DNA of 64,000 bases from assembly GCA_947382355.1 (NCBI GenBank), contig CANCYR010000005.1:1-64000 (forward strand), written 5' to 3'. Below the pieces are notes generated by a model. That model had not been told where the DNA came from. It was given only the letters and a program-made list of their open reading frames with translations, and ran no database searches. The DNA comes from an uncultured Lachnospiraceae bacterium (GTDB lineage Bacteria > Bacillota > Clostridia > Lachnospirales > Lachnospiraceae). Below are positions 37,044-45,832 of this stretch, piece after piece. The translations under genes were made by a program, and so were the position numbers. Each line of letters begins with the position of its first letter. Position 1 is the first letter of the stretch.

Positions 37044-37154
37044 ATTTTTCCCTGTAGAAAGGAAAATAAAAAGGACAATGAGTGCTGAGAAAGAAACCAG
37101 CCGGAAAGATATCGGTTATCCAACATAAAATTATGATTGAAAGGAAGTATAAAA

Positions 37155-39266
37155 ATGAGCCAGATATTAAATGTAGAAGAAATTTTTGCAAAAAATGTGT
37201 TCACTCTTGGGAAAATGAAAGAACGTCTTCCGAAAAATGTATACAAGGAAGTAAAAAAAGTTATGGACCATGGCGGAGAGCTTTCCGCTACAACAGCTGA
37301 TGTGGTGGCAAAGGCAATGAAGGACTGGGCAGTGGAAAACGGCGCCACACACTATACACATTGGTTCCAGCCCCTGACCGGCATTACGGCAGAAAAGCAT
37401 GATTCCTTTGTTTCACATCCGGATGAGGACGGAAAGATGCTGATGGAATTTTCCGGAAAGGAATTGATCAAAGGAGAGCCGGATGCTTCTTCTTTTCCGT
37501 CAGGCGGCCTTCGTGCAACCTTTGAAGCAAGAGGGTATACGGCATGGGATATTACTTCTCCGGCTTTCTTGAAAGAATCCGGAAGCGGAGTGACTCTTTG
37601 CATTCCCACTGCTTTTTGTTCTTATACCGGTGAAGCACTTGACAAAAAGACACCGCTTCTTCGCTCCATGGAGGCTGTGAGTGAACAGGCGCTTCGTATC
37701 GTAAAATTATTTGGCAATACAGAGGCTACCAAGGTTACTGCTTCGGTAGGACCTGAGCAGGAATACTTCCTGGTGGATAAAAAGAAATATCTACAAAGAA
37801 AAGACCTGATTTTTTCCGGACGCACTCTATTTGGAGCACCTGCACCAAAGGGACAGGAGCTCGAGGATCATTATTTTGGTGTTATCCGTGAGAGAATCGG
37901 CGCATATATGAAGGATTTAAACGAAGAACTTTGGAAGCTGGGCGTTACGGCAAAGACACAGCATAATGAGGTGGCTCCTGCACAGCATGAGCTGGCGCCT
38001 ATATATGAGACAGCAAATATTGCAGTAGACCACAACCAGATTGTTATGGAGACCATGAAAAGGGTGGCGGAGCACCATGGATTAAGATGTCTGCTTCATG
38101 AGAAGCCCTTTGCAGGAGTAAATGGTTCCGGTAAGCATAACAACTGGTCCATAACAACCGATAATGGAGTAAACCTTCTTGATCCGGGCGAGACCCCAAA
38201 TGAAAACATACAGTTCTTATTAGTGCTTGCCTGCATTTTAAAGGCAGTAGATACCCATGGAGACTTGCTTCGACAAAGCGCATCAGATGTGGGAAATGAC
38301 CACAGACTGGGAGCAAATGAGGCTCCTCCAGCCATTATTTCCGTATTCTTAGGGGATCAGTTAGAGGATGTGGTAAGACAGCTGGTAGAAACAGGAGAAG
38401 CTACAAAATGCCTTGAGGGCGGCAAGCTGGAAACAGGTGTATCCACCCTTCCTGATTTTGTCAAGGATGCAACTGACAGAAACAGAACCTCACCCTTTGC
38501 CTTTACCGGAAATAAATTTGAGTTCCGTATGGTTGGCTCCTCTGACTCCATTGCAAGCCCCAACACGATTTTAAATTCTATTGTTGCGGAGGCTTTTTGC
38601 GAAGCTGCTGATGTTTTGGAAAAAGCAGAAGACTTTGAAATGGCTGTACACGATTTGATTAAAGAATATCTTACAAAACATCAGAGAATTATCTTTAACG
38701 GGGACGGCTATTCGGAAGAATGGGTTAAGGAAGCGGAGAGAAGAGGACTGCCGAACATTAAATCCATGGTGGAAGCAGTTGATGCGCTTACAACTGAAAA
38801 GGCGGTAAGACTTTTTGAAAAATTTGGTATCTTTACAAAGGTAGAACTGGAGTCCAGAGAGGAAATCCTTTATGAAACCTATGCAAAGACTATTAATATT
38901 GAAGCGCTGACCATGATTGACATTGCAAGCAAGCAGCTGGTTCCTGCCGTAGTGGGCTATTCCAAGACACTGGCAGATACTGTAATTGCAGTGAAGGCTG
39001 CGGGAGCAGATGCTACGGTACAGACTGACCTGTTGGCGGAAGTGTCCGCAAACTTAAAGGCAATGAGCGATGCTCTTTCAAAGCTGGAAAAAGTTACAGC
39101 AGAAGCAGCAGCCATGGAGGATGCAAAAGCACAGGCATTTTTCTATAAGGATGCTGTAAAGGTTGCCATGGAAGAACTCAGAACACCTGCGGATACCTTG
39201 GAAATGCTGGTGGATAAGGATGTATGGCCGATTCCCACTTATGCTGAGTTGATATTTGAAGTATAG
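37155..39266 (+). CDS. glnN: Glutamine synthetase type III
   Basis: A 703-residue type III glutamine synthetase, joining ammonia to glutamate. The length near 700 and the blocks [54 protein letters not shown] and [14 protein letters not shown] are diagnostic of GSIII and carry metal- and substrate-binding residues. Start 37155 follows AAAGGAAG. A leader of about 360 bases with an attenuator-like structure precedes it, suggesting nitrogen control at the RNA level. It is followed by a terminator. Confidence 0.97.
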   Translation: MSQILNVEEIFAKNVFTLGKMKERLPKNVYKEVKKVMDHGGELSATTADVVAKAMKDWAVENGATHYTHWFQPLTGITAEKHDSFVSHPDEDGKMLMEFSGKELIKGEPDASSFPSGGLRATFEARGYTAWDITSPAFLKESGSGVTLCIPTAFCSYTGEALDKKTPLLRSMEAVSEQALRIVKLFGNTEATKVTASVGPEQEYFLVDKKKYLQRKDLIFSGRTLFGAPAPKGQELEDHYFGVIRERIGAYMKDLNEELWKLGVTAKTQHNEVAPAQHELAPIYETANIAVDHNQIVMETMKRVAEHHGLRCLLHEKPFAGVNGSGKHNNWSITTDNGVNLLDPGETPNENIQFLLVLACILKAVDTHGDLLRQSASDVGNDHRLGANEAPPAIISVFLGDQLEDVVRQLVETGEATKCLEGGKLETGVSTLPDFVKDATDRNRTSPFAFTGNKFEFRMVGSSDSIASPNTILNSIVAEAFCEAADVLEKAEDFEMAVHDLIKEYLTKHQRIIFNGDGYSEEWVKEAERRGLPNIKSMVEAVDALTTEKAVRLFEKFGIFTKVELESREEILYETYAKTINIEALTMIDIASKQLVPAVVGYSKTLADTVIAVKAAGADATVQTDLLAEVSANLKAMSDALSKLEKVTAEAAAMEDAKAQAFFYKDAVKVAMEELRTPADTLEMLVDKDVWPIPTYAELIFEV

Positions 39267-39279
39267 AGTTTTTATAAAT

Positions 39280-39311
39280 AAAGGCAGCTCAGAAAAATCT
39301 GGGCTGCCTTT
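39280..39311 (+). terminator. Terminator after glnN
   Basis: A strong stem AAAGGCAGCTCAGA / TCTGGGCTGCCTTT with an AAAA loop. The T tail is short, so termination may be partial. Confidence 0.75.
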
Positions 39312-39325
39312 GCGATATAAATAAA

Positions 39326-39354
39326 TTGATTATTAACATAAAATTGTATATACT
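39326..39354 (+). promoter_or_regulatory. Sigma-A promoter for the SGNH protein gene
   Basis: TTGATT (39326-39331) and TATACT (39349-39354) are 17 bases apart, 40 bases before the start codon. Confidence 0.75.
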
Positions 39355-39393
39355 AAGTATCAGTAAGAAGTAAAAGACAGAGGAAAGTTCTTT

Positions 39394-40359
39394 ATGTGGA
39401 AAAATATCCTGAAAACAGTTGGATTTCTTGTAGTTTTTTTAGTGCTCTTTTTGTGGATAAACAGCATACTGAAATTGAAACATGAAGATGGCATTGCCCA
39501 GATGGAAATGTTTTACAGACAGAAGGAGGGCACGGTGGATGTGCTCTGTCTTGGCTCGTCCCATGTGTTTGCCAATATAGATCCTGCTATTTTAGAAGAA
39601 GAGTATGGAATTGCCGCTTACGATTTAGCTGGAAGCATGCAGCCAATGTGGAATACATACTACTGCCTGAAAGAAGCTTTGAAATATCAAAAGCCTTCTC
39701 TTATTGTATTGGACGTATTCCGCCTGACAGAGGGATTTACGTATTCAAAGGAAAGCAAGGTGGTAAAAAACACCTATGGCATGAGGCTTTCCATGAATAA
39801 GATAAAATCCATTCAGGAAAGTGCAGAGAAAGAAGAGGATGTACTCAGGCATGTATTTGGCATTAGCACCTATCATGACAGATATTATGAACTGGAGGAA
39901 AAGGATTTTTGGGGAGGAATTCAAAAGAATGATTCTTATAAAGGATATTATCCTCTTATGGAGGTTCAGGCTCAGAAGGTCCCCCGGGTTTCCCATATAG
40001 AAGATACACTTTCCATTGAGGAAAAAACGAAAAAGTTCTTTTACAGAATTTTAGAACTGGCGCAGGAGCAGGATATACCAATCCTTCTGATTAATGCACC
40101 TTACTGTGTGACGGAAGACGATAAAAGGGTGTTTAATGAACTTGAAAGGCTTTTGCAGGAGGGAGTGCCCGGAAAAGTTGCCTATCTGGACTTTAACAAG
40201 TATTATAAGGAAATGGGATTGGATTTTGCCGTGGATTTTGCGGATTCGGAACATCTAAATAAGGAAGGCGCAAAAAAGATGAACAAATACTTTGGGGAAT
40301 ATTTGGAGACTAATTATGGCTTTTTAACTGGAAAATCCAGGAAAAGTACAAGAAAATAA
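39394..40359 (+). CDS. Membrane-anchored SGNH-hydrolase-like protein
   Basis: A 321-residue protein with one N-terminal membrane helix (about residues 8-24) and an extracytoplasmic SGNH/GDSL-like domain. Block I appears as VLCLGSSHVFANID with the nucleophile Ser, and the C-terminal Asp/His block as DSEHLNKEGAKKM. A middle block (PILLINAPYC) fits the Asn-containing region. Such proteins often act on acyl or acetyl groups of cell-surface polymers. The true substrate is not evident and no polymer locus is adjacent. Confidence 0.8.
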   Translation: MWKNILKTVGFLVVFLVLFLWINSILKLKHEDGIAQMEMFYRQKEGTVDVLCLGSSHVFANIDPAILEEEYGIAAYDLAGSMQPMWNTYYCLKEALKYQKPSLIVLDVFRLTEGFTYSKESKVVKNTYGMRLSMNKIKSIQESAEKEEDVLRHVFGISTYHDRYYELEEKDFWGGIQKNDSYKGYYPLMEVQAQKVPRVSHIEDTLSIEEKTKKFFYRILELAQEQDIPILLINAPYCVTEDDKRVFNELERLLQEGVPGKVAYLDFNKYYKEMGLDFAVDFADSEHLNKEGAKKMNKYFGEYLETNYGFLTGKSRKSTRK

Positions 40360-40377
40360 AAAATTTTAAAAAAAAGG

Positions 40378-40406
40378 TTGAAATTTTTATAATTATTTAG
40401 TATACT
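40378..40406 (+). promoter_or_regulatory. Sigma-A promoter for tRNA-Gln
   Basis: TTGAAA (40378-40383) and TATACT (40401-40406), 17 bases apart, end 13 bases before the mature tRNA. Confidence 0.8.
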
Positions 40407-40418
40407 GTATCAATGTAA

Positions 40419-40490
40419 TGGGCTATCGCCAAACGGTAAGGCAACGGACTCTGACTCCGTCATTTCAAGGTTCGAATCCTTGTAGCCCAG
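40419..40490 (+). tRNA. tRNA-Gln (anticodon CUG)
   Basis: A 72-nt cloverleaf. The acceptor stem TGGGCTA pairs with TAGCCCA; the anticodon stem ACGGA / TCCGT holds loop CTCTGAC with anticodon CTG (40451-40453), reading CAG; the T arm carries GGTTCGAATCC. CCA is not encoded. Its own promoter precedes it. Confidence 0.95.
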
Positions 40491-40539
40491 TTTCTACTTT
40501 ATTAAAATAATCAACTGATGCGATGAAAGGGATTATCAT

Positions 40540-41394
40540 ATGGAATTAGGTAAAAGGCAGAAATTGGTTATTATCAAAGTGGTGGACTTCGGAGCATATC
40601 TGGCTTCTGATTTAAATAATCAAGAGGACAAAGTATTACTGCCAAAGAAACAAATACCGGCTGATAAAAAGGTAGGTGATTCTTTGGAAGTTTTTATTTA
40701 CAGGGATTCTAAGGATCGGCTGATTGCAACTACCAGGAAACCGAAAATTACGCTTGGAGAGATTGAGGAACTGGAAGTGGCAGAGGTCGGGAACATAGGA
40801 GCCTTTTTAGATTGGGGACTGGAGAAGGATTTGTTTCTGCCGTTCAAAGAGCAGACCCGGAAGCTGCGCCCGGGCAATAGTGTACTGGTTGCATTATATG
40901 TTGATAAAAGTAATCGATTATGTGCTACCATGAAGGTATATCCTTATCTGCGGACAGACAGCCCTTATCACAAGGACGATAGAGTATCGGGAATGGTTTA
41001 TGAGGTAAGCGAGGAATACGGTGCCTTTGTGGCAGTGGATAATATATATTCAGCATTGATTCCTAAAAGGGAACTGTATAGCAATGTGCGCGTGAGTGAC
41101 CATGTGGTTGCAAGGGTCAGCGCCGTGAAAGAAGACGGCAAGCTGGATTTAAGCCTCAGGGAAAAAGCATATGTTCAGGTAGAGGAAGATTCCAGAGAGT
41201 TGCTGGAGCGTCTGTGGAGACATGGCGGCAGGCTGGATTTCAATGATAAAGCTTCACCGGAACTGATTCGCGAAAGAATGAATATGAGCAAGAATGAATT
41301 TAAACGTGCAGTAGGGCATTTGTTAAAAAAGGGATATATTGTTATTAAGGAAGACGGTATTTTTTTGGATAGCAGCGTGAAATCCATATACTGA
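40540..41394 (+). CDS. S1-like RNA-binding protein (CvfB family)
   Basis: A 284-residue protein built of S1-like RNA-binding domains and a C-terminal winged helix, matching CvfB, a virulence and expression regulator in staphylococci. Domain starts are seen at LVIIKVVDFGAYLAS, EVAEVGNIGAFLDWGLEKDLFLP and GMVYEVSEEYGAFVAVDN. The final about 60 residues (NMSKNEFKRAVGHLLKKGYI) form the winged helix. A strong GAAAGGG precedes the ATG. An HPr-like gene follows after 27 bases. Confidence 0.9.
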   Translation: MELGKRQKLVIIKVVDFGAYLASDLNNQEDKVLLPKKQIPADKKVGDSLEVFIYRDSKDRLIATTRKPKITLGEIEELEVAEVGNIGAFLDWGLEKDLFLPFKEQTRKLRPGNSVLVALYVDKSNRLCATMKVYPYLRTDSPYHKDDRVSGMVYEVSEEYGAFVAVDNIYSALIPKRELYSNVRVSDHVVARVSAVKEDGKLDLSLREKAYVQVEEDSRELLERLWRHGGRLDFNDKASPELIRERMNMSKNEFKRAVGHLLKKGYIVIKEDGIFLDSSVKSIY

Positions 41395-41421
41395 TTTGTT
41401 TCAAAACAGGAGGAGTACAAA

Positions 41422-41655
41422 ATGAAGGTACAGAATATTACCAATATTGATAAATTTTTTGAGGTAATTGACAGTTGTCAGGGAAAGGTGGAGCTTGTAA
41501 CCGGAGAAGGGGACAGGTTAAATTTAAAATCAAAGCTTTCCCAATATGTATCCATGGCAAATATTTTTTCTGATGGTTCCATTTCTGAATTGGAAATACT
41601 GGCATATGAACCGGAGGATATTACAAAGCTTGTAAATTTTATGATGAATAATTAA
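41422..41655 (+). CDS. HPr-like protein without the phospho-histidine
   Basis: A 77-residue protein with HPr-like length and layout: an N-terminal half ending in SKLSQYVSMANIF and a C-terminal half with ISELEILAYEPEDITKL, matching the second part of HPr. There is no histidine at all in the active-site region, so phosphotransfer is unlikely. It resembles the 77-residue protein at 26426-26659 in size and arrangement. AGGAGG precedes the ATG. It is sandwiched between a CvfB-like gene and a CPBP protease gene with short gaps. Confidence 0.7.
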   Translation: MKVQNITNIDKFFEVIDSCQGKVELVTGEGDRLNLKSKLSQYVSMANIFSDGSISELEILAYEPEDITKLVNFMMNN

Positions 41656-41663
41656 GGAACAGT

Positions 41664-42608
41664 ATGAGTGCAAAAAAAGCAAACTGGACGTTTTTGGCGG
41701 TAATATTGTTTAATTTTGCTGCCATGGTATTACTTGCCGTATTTGCAGGGAAAATCAGCATGACGATGATTCAGGCTCTTTTGATGTCGCAGGGAATTGT
41801 ATTAGCTCCTGCGCTGTTGTCCCTAATATTTACAAGGACAAGATTAAAGGGCTTTATTCCATGCAAAAAAATAAAGTTAACAACTGCTTTGCTCATCGTT
41901 GCGGTCACTTATCTGTGCATGCCGCTTATATCATTAACGAATTTGTTTTCCATGCTCTTTGTGGAAAATGAAGCAAATAATATGATGGCAGGGTTTGAAG
42001 GAATTTCTCCATTTTTAATAGTTCTCATAGTGGGGATTTTAGGTCCCATGAATGAAGAATTTATATTTCGGGGCATGTTTTATCATGGCTATCGTCAAAG
42101 CGGCAGGATTATAGGTGCAGCGGTGCTTTCTTCTGTTCTTTTCGGCATGATGCATTTAAATTTTAATCAGATGGCATATGCTATCGTGGTGGGCTTCATA
42201 GGGGTGCTGCTAATCGAATGCACCGGCAGTATTTTTTCAAGCATGATATTTCATGCAACCATTAATACTACCAGTGTGATTGCGGCTTATGCAGGAGGAA
42301 CAATAGGAAAAGACAGTGCGGATATACAAAATGCAACAGAGGCTATGAACAATCTTACTTACAGAGAAACTCTTTGCATAGGAATTTCTGTATATATGGT
42401 AATGGCCGTTATTGCCACTGCCATAGCAGGATGTCTGATGTACGTGATTGCCCGAAATGAAAAGCGGACAGCTTATGTGGAGGCATTGGGGAAAATATGC
42501 AGGATAAAGAGGAAGGAAAGATTATTTTCGGTTCCATTATGGATAGCAATGGGGCTTTGCGTGGCTTATATGATTTTAAATGAAGTTATGACACATATGG
42601 CTGGTTAG
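41664..42608 (+). CDS. CPBP family intramembrane metalloprotease
   Basis: A 314-residue polytopic membrane protein of the CPBP (CAAX protease and bacteriocin-processing) family. The catalytic Glu pair is in MNEEFIFRGMFYHGYRQ, the first His in MMHLNFNQM and the second in MIFHATINTT. About eight hydrophobic segments are visible. Family members process or protect against peptides, or act in protein maturation. No peptide gene is nearby, so the substrate is unknown. It is nine bases after the HPr-like gene. Confidence 0.9.
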   Translation: MSAKKANWTFLAVILFNFAAMVLLAVFAGKISMTMIQALLMSQGIVLAPALLSLIFTRTRLKGFIPCKKIKLTTALLIVAVTYLCMPLISLTNLFSMLFVENEANNMMAGFEGISPFLIVLIVGILGPMNEEFIFRGMFYHGYRQSGRIIGAAVLSSVLFGMMHLNFNQMAYAIVVGFIGVLLIECTGSIFSSMIFHATINTTSVIAAYAGGTIGKDSADIQNATEAMNNLTYRETLCIGISVYMVMAVIATAIAGCLMYVIARNEKRTAYVEALGKICRIKRKERLFSVPLWIAMGLCVAYMILNEVMTHMAG

Positions 42609-42621
42609 CGGGTGAAGGGCT

Positions 42622-43308
42622 ATGAGAAAAATACAAGTATTAGGTATTACCCTCGTTGATTATTCCTTAAAAGAATCCATGAGAAAAGTGGAAGACTACT
42701 TAAGAGAGAGAAAGACCAAAATGATTACTTATGTGACCATCAAGGGTGTGATGACTGCCAATGAAAATGAGACAGTCAGGGCATTTCTTGAAAAGATGGA
42801 CATGACTATTGCTGCAGATACGGATATTTTACAGGCGGCAGATGCTGCAAGCAGAAATCGGGTAAGGGAAGTAGCCGGAAATGAATTTATGGAGGAATTT
42901 CTAAAAAAGCTTGTGCGAAACAGAAAAAGCGTTTGTCTGCTTACAGAAACAAAGGCACAGCTTTTGGTTTTAAAGGAATATGTAAGAAGTTATCAGGAAA
43001 ACCTAAATATAGCAGGCGGCTTTGCGTTAGAAAAACTGCAGACAGATGAGGATTTTCTTATTAATGAGATTAACATAAAAGAACCAAATGTGTTGATTTC
43101 CCTTTTGTCGGATGTAAAACGCATTGAGTTTTTGGATGCCAGTCAGATGAAGATAAATGTGAATATATGGCTTATGCTGAAGGAGGAAATGCCGCTTTCC
43201 AATAAGCAGAGAAGTATCATTCAGAAGCTTTATCGCTCTTTCATGAAAAAGGTTTTTTTACAACGAGTCAATAAATATAATAATGGCACTGGTGAAAATA
43301 AAGATTAG
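42622..43308 (+). CDS. Divergent WecG/TagA/CpsF family (GT26) protein
   Basis: A 228-residue protein resembling the GT26 glycosyltransferases that add ManNAc-type sugars to lipid-linked intermediates. The opening IQVLGITLVDYSL, the block ITYVTIKGVMTANENE and the region TIAADTDILQAADAAS, followed by REVAGNEFMEEFLKK, align with the TagA pattern (VPDG, then RVAG). The match is weak in the C-terminal half, and the usual GYF-type sequence is missing, so function is tentative. It overlaps the next gene, a nucleotidyltransferase, by one base or so in reading frame. Confidence 0.65.
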   Translation: MRKIQVLGITLVDYSLKESMRKVEDYLRERKTKMITYVTIKGVMTANENETVRAFLEKMDMTIAADTDILQAADAASRNRVREVAGNEFMEEFLKKLVRNRKSVCLLTETKAQLLVLKEYVRSYQENLNIAGGFALEKLQTDEDFLINEINIKEPNVLISLLSDVKRIEFLDASQMKINVNIWLMLKEEMPLSNKQRSIIQKLYRSFMKKVFLQRVNKYNNGTGENKD

Positions 43309-43328
43309 TGCCGAAGGGAGGTTCAGCT

Positions 43329-44249
43329 ATGAAAAAACCAGTTTTGGTAATACTGGCTGCGGGCATGGGAAGCCGTTATGGAGGATTAAAGCAAATTGAT
43401 CCGGTAGATGCCCAGGGAAATAAAATCATCGATTTTTCCATATATGATGCCAGAAAAGCCGGATTTGAAAAGGTAGTATTTATTATTAAAAAAGAAAATG
43501 AACAGGATTTCAGGAGCTGCATAGGGGATGTAGTCAGCAAATATATGGAAGTGGAATATGTATTTCAGGATATTCAAAAGGTTCCGGAAGGTTTTGAGAT
43601 ACCGGAAGGGAGAGTAAAGCCGTGGGGAACTGCCCATGCCATTCTTTGCTGCAAGGAGGCTGTAAAAGAACCATTTGCAGTAATTAATGCGGATGATTTT
43701 TATGGCAGAAGCGCATTTAAGAGTTTGTATGATTATCTTACCACTCATGAGGATGATGAATTGCATCGTTATGCCATGGTGGGCTATGAATTGGGAAATA
43801 CTTTGACGGAAAACGGTTCTGTGGCAAGAGGATGCTGTGTAACTGATGAAAGCGGTTATCTGGTCACCATTGCAGAGCGTACCCAGATAGAGAAAAGGCC
43901 TGGTGGTGCAGCTTATTCGGAGGATGGGGGAAAAACCTTTACAGATATTTCTTTAGATACTCCGGTTTCCATGAATATGTGGGGATTTACCCCCAGCATT
44001 ATGAAAGAATTGGAAAAGGCAGTCAGCCTGTTCTTTGAACAGGGTGTGGAAAGCAATCCGTTAAAGGCAGAATGCTTCCTGCCCATAGAAGTAGATAAAT
44101 TGTTAAAGGAGAAGAAGGCCACTGTCCAGGTTCTTTCATCCGGGGATAAATGGTTTGGAGTCACCTATAAAGAAGATAAACCATTTGTTATGGAATCCAT
44201 TCAAAAATTAAAGGATGCAGGTATTTATCCCGATAAGCTTTGGGAATAA
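43329..44249 (+). CDS. Sugar-phosphate nucleotidyltransferase
   Basis: A 306-residue NTP-transferase. The nucleotide motif is LAAGMGSRYGGLKQIDPV, and the metal-binding site is VINADDFYG. The central and C-terminal parts are of the UTP--glucose-1-phosphate type but not a clear match to GalU. The start at 43329 follows AGGGAGG; a start 21 bases upstream would overlap the GT26-like gene. It probably activates a sugar for the adjacent transferase, though the exact sugar is unknown. Confidence 0.85.
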   Translation: MKKPVLVILAAGMGSRYGGLKQIDPVDAQGNKIIDFSIYDARKAGFEKVVFIIKKENEQDFRSCIGDVVSKYMEVEYVFQDIQKVPEGFEIPEGRVKPWGTAHAILCCKEAVKEPFAVINADDFYGRSAFKSLYDYLTTHEDDELHRYAMVGYELGNTLTENGSVARGCCVTDESGYLVTIAERTQIEKRPGGAAYSEDGGKTFTDISLDTPVSMNMWGFTPSIMKELEKAVSLFFEQGVESNPLKAECFLPIEVDKLLKEKKATVQVLSSGDKWFGVTYKEDKPFVMESIQKLKDAGIYPDKLWE

Positions 44250-44250
44250 A

Positions 44251-44296
44251 AAAATAAGAAGGTCTGATGAAATGATTTCTCAGGTCTTCTTATTTT
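44251..44296. terminator. Bidirectional terminator after the nucleotidyltransferase gene
   Basis: AAATAAGAAGGTCTGA pairs with TCAGGTCTTCTTATTT, allowing two wobble pairs, followed by TT on the plus strand and by a T-rich run on the minus strand. It separates two convergent genes. Confidence 0.85.
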
Positions 44297-44322
44297 ATGT
44301 GATAAAAAGCATATCGCTGAAT

Positions 44323-44976
44323 TTACAAGCCGATTACATATTGATACATGAATACAAAATGGCAGAAGCTTCCGCCCATTACAAACAGGTGAAAAATTTC
44401 ATGGGAACCAAATGTGCTGTGCTTCGCATTAAATATGGGAAGCTTTAATGCATAAATGATACCGCCTACGGTATAAATGATACCCCCGACAAGGAGCCAG
44501 TAAAAGGCCGCCTTTGGAATACTATTTACAATTGGGCCGAATACAAAGATGCATAGCCAGCCCATTGCGATATATATAATAGAGGAAAACCATTTAGGGC
44601 ATGTAATCCATAGTCCCTTTACAACAATTCCCACGATGGCAAGGGTCCAGACTGCCGCCAAAAGGAAATAGCCTGTTTTTCCGCCTAATACCAAAATACA
44701 TACCGGAGTATAGGAGCCTGCAATCAGTACAAAAATCATCATATGATCAATTTTGCGAAAAACCTTAATAATTTTTTCAGATAAGTTGACGGAATGATAA
44801 ATGGTACTGGCGGCATATAATAAAATCATACTGAAAATAAATACAAACATAGCTGCCACACAATCGCTGCTATAATAGGAAGCTTTGCTGATAAGGGGAA
44901 AACCTGCCAATAATGCTAATACCATCCCTATAAAATGTGTAATGGCGCTGCCGGGTTCACGAATTGATAATGTCAT
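44323..44976 (-). CDS. Hemolysin III family (PAQR/TrhA-like) membrane protein
   Basis: A 217-residue protein with seven predicted membrane helices of the hemolysin III/PAQR family. The conserved block SAITHFIGMVLALLAG, with a His in helix one, then TIYHSVNLSE, DHMMIFVLIAGSYTP and the C-terminal HEIFHLFVMGGSFCHF (two His) are the family hallmarks and probably bind metal. Bacterial members are associated with membrane homeostasis, not necessarily hemolysis. It is monocistronic with AGGAGG upstream. Confidence 0.92.
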   Translation of the reverse strand: MTLSIREPGSAITHFIGMVLALLAGFPLISKASYYSSDCVAAMFVFIFSMILLYAASTIYHSVNLSEKIIKVFRKIDHMMIFVLIAGSYTPVCILVLGGKTGYFLLAAVWTLAIVGIVVKGLWITCPKWFSSIIYIAMGWLCIFVFGPIVNSIPKAAFYWLLVGGIIYTVGGIIYALKLPIFNAKHSTFGSHEIFHLFVMGGSFCHFVFMYQYVIGL

Positions 44977-45120
44977 AATAACTCCTCCTTGCTTTCATCT
45001 TTGCTTTTTTTACTGGCAAAAATATTTAAAAACTTTTATGTAGTATTAAAAACTACATAATCTACAATTAAATACTACACCTTATAATATGCAATGTCAA
45101 TAAAATTATGCAAAAAAACA

Positions 45121-45144
45121 GGAAGTCTGAAGGCTGAACTGTTA
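45121..45144. repeat. Possible family A end relic
   Basis: GGAAGTCTGAAGGCTGAACTG followed by TTA resembles the right end of intact copies (GGAAGCCTGAGGGCTGAACTG). Only the terminal 25 or so bases remain. Confidence 0.5.
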
Positions 45145-45155
45145 TGGAGAAACCA

Positions 45156-45419
45156 TCAATCCTCTTCAATTACATGCATTTCAAGAAAATCGAAATCAAC
45201 CGTTTCAATAAAGTTATCCTGATAAAATCGGGCTTTGCTGTGCCGCTTAAATTCAGCTATTGTTTTGTTAAGCCAAATGGGCTTTCCTAAATCAAATTGA
45301 TAGCATGCCTCATCTAAAGCTTTAAAAATTTTGTGTGTACGGGTATCTGTTTGATGTTCTTCAACCACTATGTCGTTTTGCAAACGATTATCTTTGAATA
45401 TTTTGAACCAGATTCGCAT
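45156..45419 (-). CDS. Small protein of unknown function
   Basis: An 87-residue basic-acidic mixed protein with no signal peptide or membrane segment. It opens with MRIWFKIFKDNRL and has a central segment TRTHKIFKALDEACYQFDL and a C-terminal acidic end. No family is assigned. The ATG follows GAAAGGATG at proper spacing, and the composition is protein-like. It is transcribed alone on the minus strand, ending near a repeat relic. Confidence 0.7.
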   Translation of the reverse strand: MRIWFKIFKDNRLQNDIVVEEHQTDTRTHKIFKALDEACYQFDLGKPIWLNKTIAEFKRHSKARFYQDNFIETVDFDFLEMHVIEED

Positions 45420-45661
45420 ATAATTTCTTGTTGCATCCTTTCTTTTCGTTATGCTTTGTATATTTTAATTCTGTGGATATTATAGCATTAGGAAGAAGGA
45501 TATACAATCATGTCCGGGAAATTGCCTGATATACATATAGAGATGATTATGATATGTCTTGCTGCCGCAATTTTTCCCATATGCCCTATAGTTGGAAAGG
45601 AGTAAATAATGTTTAAAAACTAACAGAATTTCTTAAAATATTATGAAAATATTGTACAAAT

Positions 45662-45692
45662 TTAACATTTTAAATTGGGAATGTGGTATAAT
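45662..45692 (+). promoter_or_regulatory. Extended -10 promoter upstream of the alarmone synthetase gene
   Basis: TATAAT at 45687-45692 is preceded by TGG, an extended -10 motif. A weak -35-like TTAACA lies at 45662. The distance to the gene is about 140 bases. The rest of the 45420-45802 gap shows nothing else. Confidence 0.65.
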
Positions 45693-45832
45693 CTTGTTAA
45701 ATACCTTACTGACAGATATCATGCCGAACCAAAGAACGCACAGGGGAGAAAATAAGAAGAGTCATAATAAATAATATTAGTACAGAAACAAATCAGGGGG
45801 AGATGTTTTTGGAAGACAAAAGGTGGGATTTT

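Noticed and set aside
36893..37348. 151-codon frame antisense to the glnN leader and start
   Set aside because: Phe-rich chance frame on the opposite strand of the regulated leader; no start signals.
44323..44976. Toxin role for the hemolysin III family protein
   Set aside because: The family name is historic; the seven-helix PAQR-like layout is a common membrane protein and nothing nearby suggests a toxin.
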